This document shows, piece after piece, positions 7,470 to 16,359 of a stretch of 29,911 nucleotides of DNA. Each line of letters begins with the position of its first letter. The stretch's first letter is position 1. The position numbers and the translations under genes were made by a program. The notes beneath the pieces were generated by a model. It saw only the letters and a list, made by a program, of their open reading frames with translations. It searched no databases and was not told the origin of the DNA. The DNA is from Rhodospirillales bacterium (GTDB lineage Bacteria > Pseudomonadota > Alphaproteobacteria > Rhodospirillales_A > JACZKS01): NCBI GenBank assembly GCA_018648445.1, contig JABGRG010000046.1, forward strand, positions 1 to 29,911, given 5' to 3'.

Positions 7470-8939
7470 TCAGCCGCAAAATTCTCTGAGCGTCGCTTTC
7501 ACTCCGTCGTTTCGGATCATGGCGTATGCGCGCACGAACGCATCGGCAAAGCGCGTCTCTTGAGCCAAAGCACCGTAGATATGGCCCATGCCGAGCCAGG
7601 TTTTCGGATTTGAGGCGGCTTCTTTCGCACGGGTTTGCAACGCATCCCACATCGGGTCATTGGGTTCGATCACGCTCCCGTCCTCGCGTGTACCGAGGCA
7701 GTAGCGACACCAGGCCGCGGAAACCAGGGCGAGTCCCTCCACAGGCGCCCCCGACGCCAAGCCGTCGCGAACCGACGGCAGAATAAAGCCGGGCTGCCGG
7801 GAAGACCCGTCAAAAGCCACCCGTCGGGTGGTGTCGACGATGGATGGGTTCGCAAACCGGCCGTCAATCAGTTCAAGGTATTCCGGCGCCGTGAAACCGG
7901 GAACCGGCTTCACAAAGGGTACGATTTCTTCTTCTTCGACCTTGCGGAAGAAGCGGTGGATCAGCGGATCGGCCATCGTCTCCGACATGAGTTCGATGCC
8001 CACCAGTTCGCCCACCAAACACAACACTTGGTGACCGCCGTTCAAGATCCGGATCTTCATTGTTTCGTAGTCAGGCACCTGATCGGTAAAGGTACCTCCG
8101 GCCTTGTCCCAATCCGGGCGGCCAGCACAGAAATTGTCTTCGATGACCCATTGGCGGAATGGTTCATGGGTAACCGGCGCCGCATCGTCGATACCAAATT
8201 CGCGGGCCAAAGCGATCTCTTTCGGGCCAGTCGCCGGAACGATACAGTCGACCATCGAGTTCGGGAAAGTGCAATTTGCCTCAATCCAGTCCGCCAAATC
8301 GGGATCGGAGAGCCGCGCCAACGAAAGAACCGTCGATTTTAGGATGTTGCCGTTGCCTTGTAGGTTGTCGCAACTCAGCCCCGAGAACGGACCGACACCT
8401 GCATCCCGGCGACGTTTCAAAGCCGCGATCATGGCCCCAAACGCGGTACGCGGGGTGTCGGGGTGGGCGGCGTCATATTGGATGTCGGGATGGTCGGTAT
8501 CGAACCCATTGGTTGCCGGATCGACGTAGTACCCGCCTTCGGTGACGGTCAGCGAGACGATCCGGATGCGCGGATCGGCCAACGCTTTGATCAGCGGAGC
8601 ATTATCCGCCGCCACCGGGACGAAGTCGATCATCGGGCCGATGACCTCGGCGCGTTTGTCGTCGGGGCCGAGTTCGATCAGGGTCGTTAACCAATCCTGT
8701 GCTTCAAGCGTTTCTCGCATGGCGGCATCGGCCGGACGAACCCCCGCGCCGATGATTGCCCAGTCCGTGCACAGGCCCATTTCCAACAGTTGGCCCAAAT
8801 ACCAAGACTGATGCGCGCGATGGAAGTTTCCGCAGCCTATGTGAACGATACCCGGCGTCAGCGCCGCGCGATCATAGGAAGGCCCAGGGATTCCATCGGG
8901 CAATTGTGAGATTGTGCCATTGTTGAGGGTAACACCCAT
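7470..8939 (-). CDS. mtlK: Mannitol 2-dehydrogenase-family polyol dehydrogenase
   Basis: The protein is 489 residues from ATG 8939, or 502 from an upstream GTG at 8978. It belongs to the long-chain mannitol dehydrogenase/fructuronate reductase family. The N-terminal Rossmann motif reads IVHIGCGNFHRAH. The catalytic-domain text KIRILNGGHQ corresponds to the conserved K-x-R-x-LN-x-x-H of this family. It oxidises D-mannitol (and often D-arabitol or D-sorbitol) to the ketose with NAD+ in the cytoplasm. ATG 8939 was chosen because AGGG lies about 10 nt upstream, whereas the GTG has no visible ribosome site. It follows the SDR gene by about 50 nt in the transporter operon, as in Rhodobacter smo/mtl clusters. 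Exact substrate preference is uncertain. Confidence 0.87.
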   Translation of the reverse strand: MGVTLNNGTISQLPDGIPGPSYDRAALTPGIVHIGCGNFHRAHQSWYLGQLLEMGLCTDWAIIGAGVRPADAAMRETLEAQDWLTTLIELGPDDKRAEVIGPMIDFVPVAADNAPLIKALADPRIRIVSLTVTEGGYYVDPATNGFDTDHPDIQYDAAHPDTPRTAFGAMIAALKRRRDAGVGPFSGLSCDNLQGNGNILKSTVLSLARLSDPDLADWIEANCTFPNSMVDCIVPATGPKEIALAREFGIDDAAPVTHEPFRQWVIEDNFCAGRPDWDKAGGTFTDQVPDYETMKIRILNGGHQVLCLVGELVGIELMSETMADPLIHRFFRKVEEEEIVPFVKPVPGFTAPEYLELIDGRFANPSIVDTTRRVAFDGSSRQPGFILPSVRDGLASGAPVEGLALVSAAWCRYCLGTREDGSVIEPNDPMWDALQTRAKEAASNPKTWLGMGHIYGALAQETRFADAFVRAYAMIRNDGVKATLREFCG

Positions 8940-8990
8940 GACTTTTGACCCTAAATCCGCGTGCTTGATGGACAACACAAGCAGGGGCCT

Positions 8991-9761
8991 CTAACTCATC
9001 CAGTTACCGCCATCGACGTTGAAGGTCTGAGCGGTGATGTACCGGGCTTCGTTTGACGCGAGGAATACCGCCGGGTCGGCAATATCTTCGGGGTTACCCA
9101 TACGCCCAAGCGGCACGGCTTCGCCCACCAGGCGCTTTTTCTCGCCAAGCGGCCGGTTTTCATACTTCGCGAAAAGCGAATCCACGTGCTCCCACATAGG
9201 TGTATCGATCACGCCGGGGGCAATCCCATTAACCCGGATATTGTTTTCCGCCAGTTCCAGAGCGAGCGACTGGGTCACGCTTACGATGGCGGCCTTGGTG
9301 GCGCAGTAAAGCACGATATAAGCCTCACCCCGCCGACCTGCCTGAGAGGAAAAATTGATGATGCTGCCACCACCCCGCTTGATCATGCCGGGCACCACAG
9401 CCTGGCAGGCAAAAATCGTCCCGGCGACGTTAACGTCGAACTGACGGCGATACATTTCTTCTGTGATCTCGTCGAGCCGGCACATATCGAAAATACCGGC
9501 GTTGTTGACGAGAATATCAACGCCACCAAAGGCTTCTTCCACCGTATTTACGGCGCTTGTGATTGAATCCCTGGAGGAAACATCCAAACGGACGCCTTTG
9601 GCTTTCGGTCCCAGTTGTTCTGCCAGCGCTTGCGCTTCGTCCTCAAGAAGGTCGGCAATCGCAACATCGGCCCCTTCACGGACAAATGCCTCGGAGATGG
9701 CCCGGCCAATACCCCTCGCCCCGCCCGTAACCAGTGCAGATTTACCCTCAAGGCGGTTCAT
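8991..9761 (-). CDS. smoS: SDR-family sorbitol (L-iditol 2-)/galactitol dehydrogenase, SmoS-like
   Basis: This 256-residue classical short-chain dehydrogenase has the cofactor motif TGGARGIG (12-19), NNAG (86-89) and the catalytic S139, Y152 and K156. Text such as [16 protein letters not shown], the segment [13 protein letters not shown] and the exact ending NVDGGNWMS closely recalls Rhodobacter SmoS (sorbitol dehydrogenase), which is also 256 residues. It oxidises D-sorbitol to D-fructose, and relatives also take galactitol. Its ATG overlaps the stop of the upstream ATPase gene (ATGA), so translation of the two is coupled. It supplies one of three dehydrogenases of different fold in this operon. 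Confidence 0.9.
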   Translation of the reverse strand: MNRLEGKSALVTGGARGIGRAISEAFVREGADVAIADLLEDEAQALAEQLGPKAKGVRLDVSSRDSITSAVNTVEEAFGGVDILVNNAGIFDMCRLDEITEEMYRRQFDVNVAGTIFACQAVVPGMIKRGGGSIINFSSQAGRRGEAYIVLYCATKAAIVSVTQSLALELAENNIRVNGIAPGVIDTPMWEHVDSLFAKYENRPLGEKKRLVGEAVPLGRMGNPEDIADPAVFLASNEARYITAQTFNVDGGNWMS

Positions 9762-10762
9762 GTAATTCTAAGTCCTTCTGCATCGAATTTTTGGATCTTG
9801 TCTTCATGCGGCGTCATGTAGATCGTGTCGCCGTAGCGGAAATCGACTTCGCCGCTAACGCGGACGGTCATCGGATCCGCCAACCCGGAATCGTGGATGT
9901 GGAGGAACGTATCGGAACCCAGGTGCTCGGCCACGCCGACGACACCTTTCCAAGAGCCTTCGCTGCTTGAAACGTTGATGTGTTCTGGCCGTATTCCGAT
10001 GGTATGGGCGTCGTGTTTCTTGGCTTCGGTGCCGTCGATGAAATTCATCTTTGGGCTACCGATAAAACCGGCCACAAAAATATTGCGCGGCGTCTGGTAA
10101 AGCTCCAACGGACTGCCGACCTGCTCGATGACGCCTGCCTGAAGCACCACGATCTTATCGGCCATGGTCATTGCCTCGACCTGATCGTGAGTGACATAGA
10201 TCATCGTTGTCGCCAGCCGCTTGTGCAATTCGGAAATTTCAAGCCGCATGCCGACCCGCAAGGCCGCGTCGAGGTTGGAAAGTGGTTCGTCAAACAGGAA
10301 CGCCTTGGGCTCGCGGACGATGGCCCGGCCGATGGCGACGCGCTGGCGCTGCCCGCCGGACAGTTGCCCGGGCTTACGGTCAAGGTAGTCGGTAAGGTTA
10401 AGGACCTCGGCTGCCGTGGCAACCTTCGTTTCGATCTCGCTTTGATCAACCTTGGCCATTTTGAGCGGAAATGCGATGTTTTTCCCGACCGACATATGCG
10501 GATAGAGCGCATAGGACTGGAACACCATGGCAAGTCCGCGCTTGGCCGGCGGTACAGCGGTTGCGTTTTGACCGTCGATCAAAACGGTCCCCGACGTGAC
10601 ATCCTCCAGACCGGCAATAAGACGCAGCAGGGTCGATTTGCCACAGCCCGAGGGGCCGACAAAGACGACGAATTCCCCTTCCTCAATTTCCAGATCAAGC
10701 GGCGGAATGACTTCCACGCTGCCGAAGCTTTTGGAGACGGTTTCGAGTTTGATATTTCCCAT
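9758..10762 (-). CDS. smoK: Polyol ABC transporter ATP-binding protein (UgpC/SmoK-type)
   Basis: This 334-residue protein is the ATPase of a class-1 (CUT1) sugar importer on the cytoplasmic face of the membrane. Walker [10 protein letters not shown] is at 36-44, Q-loop [10 protein letters not shown] at 81-90, signature LSGGQ at 134-138, Walker B FLFDEP with D158 and E159, and the H-loop H192 in VTHDQ. The C-terminal ~100 residues form the MalK-like OB domain (IGIRPEHI). The ribosome site AAGGAAC is about 7 nt from the ATG. Only one ATPase gene is present, so it should act as a homodimer beneath the two permeases encoded upstream. Confidence 0.93.
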   Translation of the reverse strand: MGNIKLETVSKSFGSVEVIPPLDLEIEEGEFVVFVGPSGCGKSTLLRLIAGLEDVTSGTVLIDGQNATAVPPAKRGLAMVFQSYALYPHMSVGKNIAFPLKMAKVDQSEIETKVATAAEVLNLTDYLDRKPGQLSGGQRQRVAIGRAIVREPKAFLFDEPLSNLDAALRVGMRLEISELHKRLATTMIYVTHDQVEAMTMADKIVVLQAGVIEQVGSPLELYQTPRNIFVAGFIGSPKMNFIDGTEAKKHDAHTIGIRPEHINVSSSEGSWKGVVGVAEHLGSDTFLHIHDSGLADPMTVRVSGEVDFRYGDTIYMTPHEDKIQKFDAEGLRIT

Positions 10763-10772
10763 GATCTGTTCC

Positions 10773-11606
10773 TTATTTCACCGCGCCGAAGGTGAGGCCG
10801 CGAACGAGTTGTTTTTGGCTGAACCAGCCCATGATCAGAATCGGTGCGATGGCCATCACGGATGCCGCCGAAAGCTTGGCGTAGAAGAGGCCCTCGGGGC
10901 TCGAGTAGCTGGCGATGAAGGCCGTGAGCGGAGCCGCCTTGGCCGCTGTCAGATTGAGCGTCCAAAAAGCCTCGTTCCACGCGAGAATGACATTGAGCAA
11001 GACCGTCGAGGCCATGCCCGGAACCGCCATTGGCGTTAGCACGTAGAGGACCTCTTCGCGCAGGCTCGCTCCGTCCATTCGTGCCGCTTCGAGGATCTCG
11101 CCGGGGATCTCCTTGAAGTAGGTGTAAAGCATCCAGATGATGATCGGCAGGTTGATCATCATCAGAACGAAGGTCAGACCAATCCGGCTGTCCAGCAAGC
11201 CGATGTCGCGAAAGATCAGGTAGATCGGCACCAGCACGCCTACCGGCGGCAGCATCTTGGTCGACAGCATCCACATCAGGACGTTTTTTGTCTGTTTGGC
11301 GGGCACAAAGGCCATCGACCAGGCCGCGGGTATCGCGATCAGAAGGCCCAGTAACGTCGACCCGACCGAGATGATGACCGAGTTGGAGAAGTGCTTGAAA
11401 TAGTCGGACCGGGCCTGGACCGTGCTGAAGCTTTCGGTCGTCCAACCGGAGTTGAACAGGATCTCCAGAGGCGCCCTGATCGCGTCTTGTTCGGTCTTGA
11501 GCGACAGGACCACGATCCAGAGAATAGGAAAGAAGATCAGAAAGCCAAGCGTTCCGGCAACGGCTGTGTTGATGAGCTTGGTTTTGTTTGAGACTGCGCG
11601 TGCCAT
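10773..11606 (-). CDS. smoG: Polyol ABC transporter permease (SmoG/MalG-type)
   Basis: This 277-residue membrane protein has about six hydrophobic segments and the inner-membrane permease EAA loop, seen as [20 protein letters not shown] around 190. The first segment is [20 protein letters not shown]. It pairs with the other permease to form the channel for polyol uptake. A strong Shine-Dalgarno GGGAGGA is 7-8 nt before the ATG, and the gap to the preceding permease is 13 nt. MalG-like size and the C-terminal [13 protein letters not shown] ending are typical for this subunit. Confidence 0.92.
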   Translation of the reverse strand: MARAVSNKTKLINTAVAGTLGFLIFFPILWIVVLSLKTEQDAIRAPLEILFNSGWTTESFSTVQARSDYFKHFSNSVIISVGSTLLGLLIAIPAAWSMAFVPAKQTKNVLMWMLSTKMLPPVGVLVPIYLIFRDIGLLDSRIGLTFVLMMINLPIIIWMLYTYFKEIPGEILEAARMDGASLREEVLYVLTPMAVPGMASTVLLNVILAWNEAFWTLNLTAAKAAPLTAFIASYSSPEGLFYAKLSAASVMAIAPILIMGWFSQKQLVRGLTFGAVK

Positions 11607-11619
11607 TGATCGTTCCTCC

Positions 11620-12492
11620 CTATGCGTCGAGGTTCTTGCCGATCATCCGCATCAGGAAGATCGCAACGATGTTGGCAAGGATGATGGCGATGACACCGCC
11701 GGCACTACCCATCCCCACGTCGAACTGCAGCAGTGACGAGACATAGATCAAATACGTCAGGTTAGTCGTCGCCGTGCCCGGCCCGCCGTTGGTGGTCACG
11801 AGGATTTCGGCGAAGATTGACAGCAGGAAAATGGTTTGTATCAAGATCACGACGGTGATCGCGCGGGCCAAGTGCGGCAGCATGATGTACCAGAACCGGC
11901 TCAGCCATCTTGCGCCGTCCATTTCGGAGGCCTCGAGCTGTTCCTGATCGAGCGACTGCAGCGCGGTCAGCAGGATCAGCGTCGCGAATGGAAGCCACTG
12001 CCAACTGACGATGAAGATGATCGAGGCCAGTGGGATCTGGCCGAAAAAATCGATGGGCTGGAAACCCAAGCTCGTGGCGAGGCGCCCGAAGACGCCGTTC
12101 ACCGGATTCATGAACATGTTTTTCCAGACCAGTGCGGAAACGGTCGGCATCACGAAAAACGGTGCGATCACCATAATGCGGATTAAGCCCTGGCCGAACA
12201 TCGGCCGGTCCAGCAGCAGGGCGAACAAGATGCCCCCGACGACCGTGATCAGCAGGACACCTCCGACCATCACAAGCGTGTTGAACATTGCGTCCGTAAA
12301 GCTCGGGTCGGTAATGAACCAGTTGTAGTTCTCCCACCCCACAAATGGATTGTCGCCGGGCGTGATCAGGTTGTATCTCAGAAACGAGAAATAGAGCGTC
12401 ATCCCAAGCGGAACGATCATCCAGCCGAGCAGGAGAAGCACGGCCGGCGAGATCATTGCCCTTGCGGCGGTGCGGGAAGCCTTAGTTGCCAT
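11620..12492 (-). CDS. smoF: Polyol ABC transporter permease (SmoF/MalF-type)
   Basis: This 290-residue inner-membrane protein has six predicted hydrophobic segments and the EAA loop EASEMDGARWLSRFWYIMLP near 205. Segments such as SPAVLLLLGWMIVPLGMTLYF at the N-terminus match the MalF-like subunit of polyol importers. GGGAGGA precedes the ATG by about 6 nt. The gene lies 140 nt downstream of the binding-protein gene. That gap contains two stem-loops that probably lower downstream expression relative to the binding protein. Confidence 0.92.
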   Translation of the reverse strand: MATKASRTAARAMISPAVLLLLGWMIVPLGMTLYFSFLRYNLITPGDNPFVGWENYNWFITDPSFTDAMFNTLVMVGGVLLITVVGGILFALLLDRPMFGQGLIRIMVIAPFFVMPTVSALVWKNMFMNPVNGVFGRLATSLGFQPIDFFGQIPLASIIFIVSWQWLPFATLILLTALQSLDQEQLEASEMDGARWLSRFWYIMLPHLARAITVVILIQTIFLLSIFAEILVTTNGGPGTATTNLTYLIYVSSLLQFDVGMGSAGGVIAIILANIVAIFLMRMIGKNLDA

Positions 12493-12528
12493 AGTTTCCT
12501 CCCGTTAGACTTTCTTTGAAGCGTTGAA

Positions 12529-12620
12529 GGAAAGGCCCACCCAGGCCCTTTCTACAAAGCTACGCCGAGAAGGACTCGGAAAATATCGTAAAGCGGGCCG
12601 ATCCGCAGGGACCGGCCCGT
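12529..12620 (-). terminator. Tandem stem-loops between smoE and smoF (partial terminator / mRNA stabiliser)
   Basis: Two hairpins are read on the minus strand just after the smoE stop. The first pairs 12613-12619 with 12594-12600 (CGGGCCG/CGGCCCG, 12-nt loop). The second pairs GAAAGG with CCTTTC, plus an inner GG/CC with one mismatch, around 12529-12553. Only short T runs follow, so read-through is expected. Such elements are common after binding-protein genes, where they protect the upstream message and give it higher output. Confidence 0.55.
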
Positions 12621-12632
12621 TCACGCAGGAGG

Positions 12633-13952
12633 TTACTTGATGTAACCGGCCTTGGTCATTTCGCGGACCGCGAACTTCTGGCTGTTGGCCAGAGCAGTAT
12701 CAACCGTCTGCTGCCCGACAAGAGCCGCCGAGATCTGCTGCCCGACGTAGTTGCCGATGCCCTGGAACTCGGGGATCGCGACGAACTGAACGCCGGTGTA
12801 AGGAACGGGAAGCAGCGACGGATCGGCCGGGTCCACCGAGAGGATCGCGTCCTTGATAGTCGCCGCGAAAGGCGCGGCCTTCAGCAAACGCGGATCCTCG
12901 TGAACCGATTGACGCGTTCCGCTCGGCACGGCAACCCAGCCTTCGGTTTCGCCAACCATTTCGAAGTACTCTTTCGAAGTGCCCCATTTGAGGAAGTCCT
13001 TGGCGGCGTCAATCTTCTTAGAGGTCGCCGGAATGGCAAGTGCCCAGGACCAGAACCAACCAGTGCCCTTTGCAGTCGCCTGTTTGGGCGCCTTGAAGAA
13101 ATCGGTCTTGTCCGCAACGGTCGAGGTCTTCGGATTACGAACGTCATTGGCCGCCGAGGTTGCGTCGACCCAGGTCGCACACTTACCGTCCTTGAACAGA
13201 GCACGGTTTTCATTGTGGCCGTTGGCGCTCGCACCCGGAGGACCGTATTTGGTCATCAGGTCAACGTAATAGGTTACCGCGGCGTTCCACTCGGCCGAGT
13301 CGAGTTGCGGGTTCCAGTTCATGTCGAACCAGCGGGCGCCAAAAGCGTTGGCAAGCGGGCCGATAAAGGCCATGTTCTCGCCCCAGCCAGCCTTACCGCG
13401 CTGACAGGTTCCGAAAACACCGTTATCCGGGTCGTGGACCTTGGAAACAATGTCCCTGAACTCGGTGTAGGAGATTTGCTCGGTCGGCGCTTCGACGCCC
13501 GCGGCCTTGAAGACGTCCGTCCGATAGAATGTGAAAGAGGTCTCGGAATAGAGCGGAACAGCATAGAGGTTGTCCTTTGCAGACAAACCGTTCCGTACCA
13601 GCTGGAAGATGTCGTTGACGTCGTATGCAGCGTCATCGCCAAAATCGTTCAACGATGTAAGCCAACCGTTGGCCCCCCAAATCGGAGCTTCGTAGGCACC
13701 GATGAAGATGATATCGAAAGAACCGCCTTTCGTTGCAATATCCTGAGTAGTCCGCTGGCGCAGGACGTTTTCCTCCAGGACAACCCAGTTGATCGTGTTG
13801 CCGGTCGCTTTTTCCCACTGCGGAGCAAGCTTCTGCATGACGATCATGTCAGCGTTGTTCACAGTGGCGACCGTGATTTCCGCCGCCCCAGCACTAAAGC
13901 TGATTAGCGACGCAATGCCCGTCGCGGCAGCAAATGCCTTCAACAGTTTCAT
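12633..13952 (-). CDS. smoE: Polyol ABC transporter periplasmic substrate-binding protein (SmoE-like)
   Basis: This 439-residue protein starts with a Sec signal peptide: two lysines, a hydrophobic core, and a probable cleavage after SAGA (about residue 23). The mature part is an extracellular solute-binding protein of family 1. It contains FDIIFIGAYEAPIWG, AVPLYSETSFTFYRTDVF and WFWSWALAIP, typical of sorbitol/mannitol binding proteins. It captures the polyol in the periplasm and delivers it to the two permeases. AGGGAG lies 7 nt before the ATG. A consensus sigma70 promoter and a LacI-type operator are directly upstream, so this is the first gene of the leftward operon. Related proteins bind sorbitol, mannitol, galactitol or altritol, and the ligand is not decidable here. 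Confidence 0.9.
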   Translation of the reverse strand: MKLLKAFAAATGIASLISFSAGAAEITVATVNNADMIVMQKLAPQWEKATGNTINWVVLEENVLRQRTTQDIATKGGSFDIIFIGAYEAPIWGANGWLTSLNDFGDDAAYDVNDIFQLVRNGLSAKDNLYAVPLYSETSFTFYRTDVFKAAGVEAPTEQISYTEFRDIVSKVHDPDNGVFGTCQRGKAGWGENMAFIGPLANAFGARWFDMNWNPQLDSAEWNAAVTYYVDLMTKYGPPGASANGHNENRALFKDGKCATWVDATSAANDVRNPKTSTVADKTDFFKAPKQATAKGTGWFWSWALAIPATSKKIDAAKDFLKWGTSKEYFEMVGETEGWVAVPSGTRQSVHEDPRLLKAAPFAATIKDAILSVDPADPSLLPVPYTGVQFVAIPEFQGIGNYVGQQISAALVGQQTVDTALANSQKFAVREMTKAGYIK

Positions 13953-14009
13953 ATGAAATCTCCCTGTTGGGTTTGTAAGGAACCTAAACCGAATTGTTGA
14001 TATCAGTTA

Positions 14010-14038
14010 ATTATACGAATAGATGGCAAGTAAGTCAA
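14010..14038 (-). promoter_or_regulatory. Consensus sigma70 promoter of the polyol transport operon
   Basis: On the minus strand TTGACT (14038-14033) and a perfect TATAAT (14015-14010) are separated by exactly 17 nt. Transcription should start near 14003, giving a leader of about 50 nt before smoE. The operator at 14047-14060 ends 8 nt upstream of the -35 box. A near-consensus promoter fits a strongly inducible operon that needs repression, although the operator lies upstream of the promoter rather than over it. Confidence 0.8.
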
Positions 14039-14046
14039 CAAAAAAG

Positions 14047-14060
14047 TTTACGCGCGTAAA
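14047..14060. promoter_or_regulatory. LacI-family operator (perfect 14-bp palindrome) upstream of smoE
   Basis: TTTACGCGCGTAAA is its own reverse complement, with the central CG typical of LacI-family sites. A second copy (12 of 14 bases) lies at 15223-15236 on the other side of the LacI-family gene. The site centre is about 50 bp upstream of the predicted smoE start. The adjacent LacI-family protein is the obvious ligand; binding is inferred. Confidence 0.75.
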
Positions 14061-14094
14061 TTTTTAAGCAGCCGTAGTTTTTAGCCCGCCACCG

Positions 14095-15117
14095 TCACGC
14101 AGAAGCGCGTAAGACGAGTTTTCCCTCGAAAAGAATCGATTCGTACGTTTCGGCCTTGCCGCCGGAATTGATTATTCGGAACAGCGTTTCCACGCTGTGA
14201 TCCGAAATTGCCGAATAGTTTTGCGCAACCGTGGTCAAAGCGGGACAGGTAAACTGAGACCAGGGGTGATCGTCGTGGCCCGCGATCCGTAAGGCGCAAC
14301 CCGGACCCTGGCCGACGCGGAGCCCCATCTCATGCGCCGCCGCCAATAATCCGATAGCGATTCGGTCGTTGCTGCACAGCACCGTGTTCGAAGGGAGCGC
14401 ATGTTCCGATATAAGACGCTTGCCTTCCTGGTAGCCGACGCGTTCGAACTCCCAACCCTGTCCATCGACATGGATAATCTGTGGCGCGTGGCCGAGCCGC
14501 TCCATGGTCTGCCGATAGGCCTGGCGACGCTTGTTTGCATTCGGGTTGACGGGTGGCATTTCGAAAAAACAAGGCGGTTCCCCAGTGCGGTACAAATACT
14601 CCACGATCATCCCAATGCTTTGGAAATTATCAGATCCGACAAAGGCTTCGCCAACGTCAACCTGACTGTCAAAGATGACCGTCGGGACCTCTTCCGTGAA
14701 TCTTCGAACATGTTCGTAGTCCGACGCCCGGCCGAGCGGCGCCACTAGAGCCCCTGCGGGTTTGAGCGATTGGAGCGAATCCAAAGCGTTGTTTTCGAGT
14801 TCCGTTGCGCCATGGGAACTCATCAATATTGGCCAGTATCCCGCGTCGATGCATCGCCGCTCGATGTTTCGCACTATTTCCGCGAAAAATGGGTCCGCAA
14901 GGTAGGGGACGAGAATTCCAATATTCTTGGTCGCTCGGCGGTTCTGATTTACAGCAAAAATGTTAGGGCGATAGTCATACTGTTCTATCGCCTGCTCAAT
15001 ACGTTTCCGCGTCGATTTGCGAACGCTCGAGTGGTCGTTGAAGTACTTCGAAACTGTCGGCCGGGAGACACCGCACAACGATGCGAATTCTTCCATCGTT
15101 TTGATTTTTCGGTTCAT
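14095..15117 (-). CDS. LacI-family transcriptional regulator of the polyol locus
   Basis: This 340-residue protein has the LacI helix-turn-helix at residues 7-30 (TMEEFASLCGVSRPTVSKYFND). The hinge helix follows (YDYRPNIFAVNQNRR), then the periplasmic-binding-protein-like effector domain from about 60 (KNIGILVPYLADPFFAEIVRNIE). The start is ATG 15117, with GAGGATCG about 8 nt upstream; a longer frame from 15150 has no better signal. The gene is transcribed leftwards, toward the operator and promoter of smoE, and is divergent from the kinase gene. Its effector is probably the transported polyol or its ketose. Whether it represses or activates is open, because both candidate operators lie upstream of the -35 boxes. 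Confidence 0.9.
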   Translation of the reverse strand: MNRKIKTMEEFASLCGVSRPTVSKYFNDHSSVRKSTRKRIEQAIEQYDYRPNIFAVNQNRRATKNIGILVPYLADPFFAEIVRNIERRCIDAGYWPILMSSHGATELENNALDSLQSLKPAGALVAPLGRASDYEHVRRFTEEVPTVIFDSQVDVGEAFVGSDNFQSIGMIVEYLYRTGEPPCFFEMPPVNPNANKRRQAYRQTMERLGHAPQIIHVDGQGWEFERVGYQEGKRLISEHALPSNTVLCSNDRIAIGLLAAAHEMGLRVGQGPGCALRIAGHDDHPWSQFTCPALTTVAQNYSAISDHSVETLFRIINSGGKAETYESILFEGKLVLRASA

Positions 15118-15222
15118 ACCGTCGATCCTCACCCGCCATCCGGCATACAATTCGAAGCCAAGATTGCACTATGCGATTACAAGGCCACCCTCCCAAACAA
15201 CCCTTAAAATAACCACAAATAT

Positions 15223-15236
15223 TTTACGCGTGTTAA
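15223..15236. promoter_or_regulatory. LacI-family operator upstream of the sugar kinase gene
   Basis: TTTACGCGTGTTAA matches the perfect palindrome at 14047-14060 in 12 of 14 positions, keeps the central CG and is an imperfect dyad. It lies in the 275-nt divergent gap between the LacI-family gene and the kinase. It ends 8 nt before TTGACA (15245-15250), the same spacing as at the smoE promoter. It could control the kinase, the regulator or both. Confidence 0.7.
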
Positions 15237-15244
15237 TTTCTAAG

Positions 15245-15273
15245 TTGACACTAGTAGCCGCTGGTGGCATGAG
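15245..15273 (+). promoter_or_regulatory. Candidate promoter of the kinase-epimerase unit
   Basis: A perfect -35 TTGACA (15245-15250) is followed after 17 nt by CATGAG, only a 3-of-6 match to the -10 consensus. The weak -10 and the operator just upstream would suit an activator-dependent promoter. The leader to the GTG start would be about 110 nt. Confidence 0.45.
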
Positions 15274-15392
15274 TCAAGCAAGAAACCATCCTGCGAAGTC
15301 GCCGCCGTCCTGTTAACCAGCTCTTTGATTTCAATGTACATTGGAACAGAACTCTGTGTTGCCACGAACCTGAAACATAATGGACGGAAACT

Positions 15393-16346
15393 GTGAAAAA
15401 GATCGCGGTCATTGGAGAAATTCTCGTCGAAATTATGGCGGACCATCGAGGTGATGGGTTTCTTGAACCAATCGCACTGACTGGCCCGTATCCTTCCGGC
15501 GCGCCGGCCATTTACATCGATCAGGTCGCGAAACTCGGCCATCCCGGCGCCATTATTTCAGCGGTCGGAAATGATGATTTCGGGCGCGTAAACCTAGAAA
15601 GGCTTGAGCAGGACGGGGTCGACATCTCGGCGGTCAGCATCGATCCGGATAGACCCACAGGCAGCGCTTTCGTGCGGTATTGTCCTGACGGTTCCCGGAA
15701 TTTCGTCTTCAATATCAAACATAGCGCATGCGGCCAAATGTCTGTGTCGGACGCGTCAATGCGCGCATTGGAAACGGTGGATCATGTTCACGTCATGGGC
15801 TCTTCGCTTTTAAGCGCCGAGTTTGTGGCATTGAACCTGCGCGCGGCAAAGGCCGTTAAGGATCGCGGCGGAACGGTATCTTTCGATCCGAACCTGCGAA
15901 AAGAGATACTCGATTCTCCGGGTATGCGCGAAGCCATGGGTGAAATACTCGCCCTGACGGATCTGTTCCTACCCAGTGGCGAAGAGATCTTTTTACTGAC
16001 GCAAGCAAAAAAGACCGATGGCGCGGTTCAAGAACTCCTTGGACTTGGGGTTCGCGTAGTGGTCCATAAACTCGGGTCGGAAGGCGTTCGGTTTTTTGAT
16101 GAATACGGAAGTCGGTTTGTCCGGGCGTTCCAGGTTGAGGAAATCGATCCGACCGGGGCGGGAGATTGTTTCGGCGGCGCCTTCACTGCGCTTTGGCTTC
16201 GCGGCGGAGATATTGACGAGACGCTGACCCTAGCCGCCGCCGCTGGTGCACTCGCCGTCACGCGGCGCGGTCCCATGGAAGGAACGTCGGACCTGGAATC
16301 GCTTAAACGATTCGTCGAAACGAATCCCGCTCATGAAATTGTTTAA
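15393..16346 (+). CDS. PfkB-family sugar kinase, probable D-tagatose 6-kinase
   Basis: This 317-residue PfkB (PF00294) kinase shows the N-terminal strand KKIAVIGEILVEIM, the glycine-rich region YPSGAPAIYIDQVAKLG, and the C-terminal anion-hole motif DPTGAGDCFGGAF at 252-264 with catalytic D258. It phosphorylates a ketose with ATP in the cytoplasm. The next gene, 13 nt downstream, is a PF08013 protein. In the Agrobacterium altritol pathway a PF00294 kinase making D-tagatose-6-phosphate works with a PF08013 C4-epimerase, so the same pair is inferred here. Fructokinase is the main alternative. GTG 15393 is the start, with GGACGGAAA just before it. An ATG at 15379 is out of frame. Confidence 0.85.
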   Translation: MKKIAVIGEILVEIMADHRGDGFLEPIALTGPYPSGAPAIYIDQVAKLGHPGAIISAVGNDDFGRVNLERLEQDGVDISAVSIDPDRPTGSAFVRYCPDGSRNFVFNIKHSACGQMSVSDASMRALETVDHVHVMGSSLLSAEFVALNLRAAKAVKDRGGTVSFDPNLRKEILDSPGMREAMGEILALTDLFLPSGEEIFLLTQAKKTDGAVQELLGLGVRVVVHKLGSEGVRFFDEYGSRFVRAFQVEEIDPTGAGDCFGGAFTALWLRGGDIDETLTLAAAAGALAVTRRGPMEGTSDLESLKRFVETNPAHEIV

Positions 16347-16359
16347 TGGCTGAAACATC

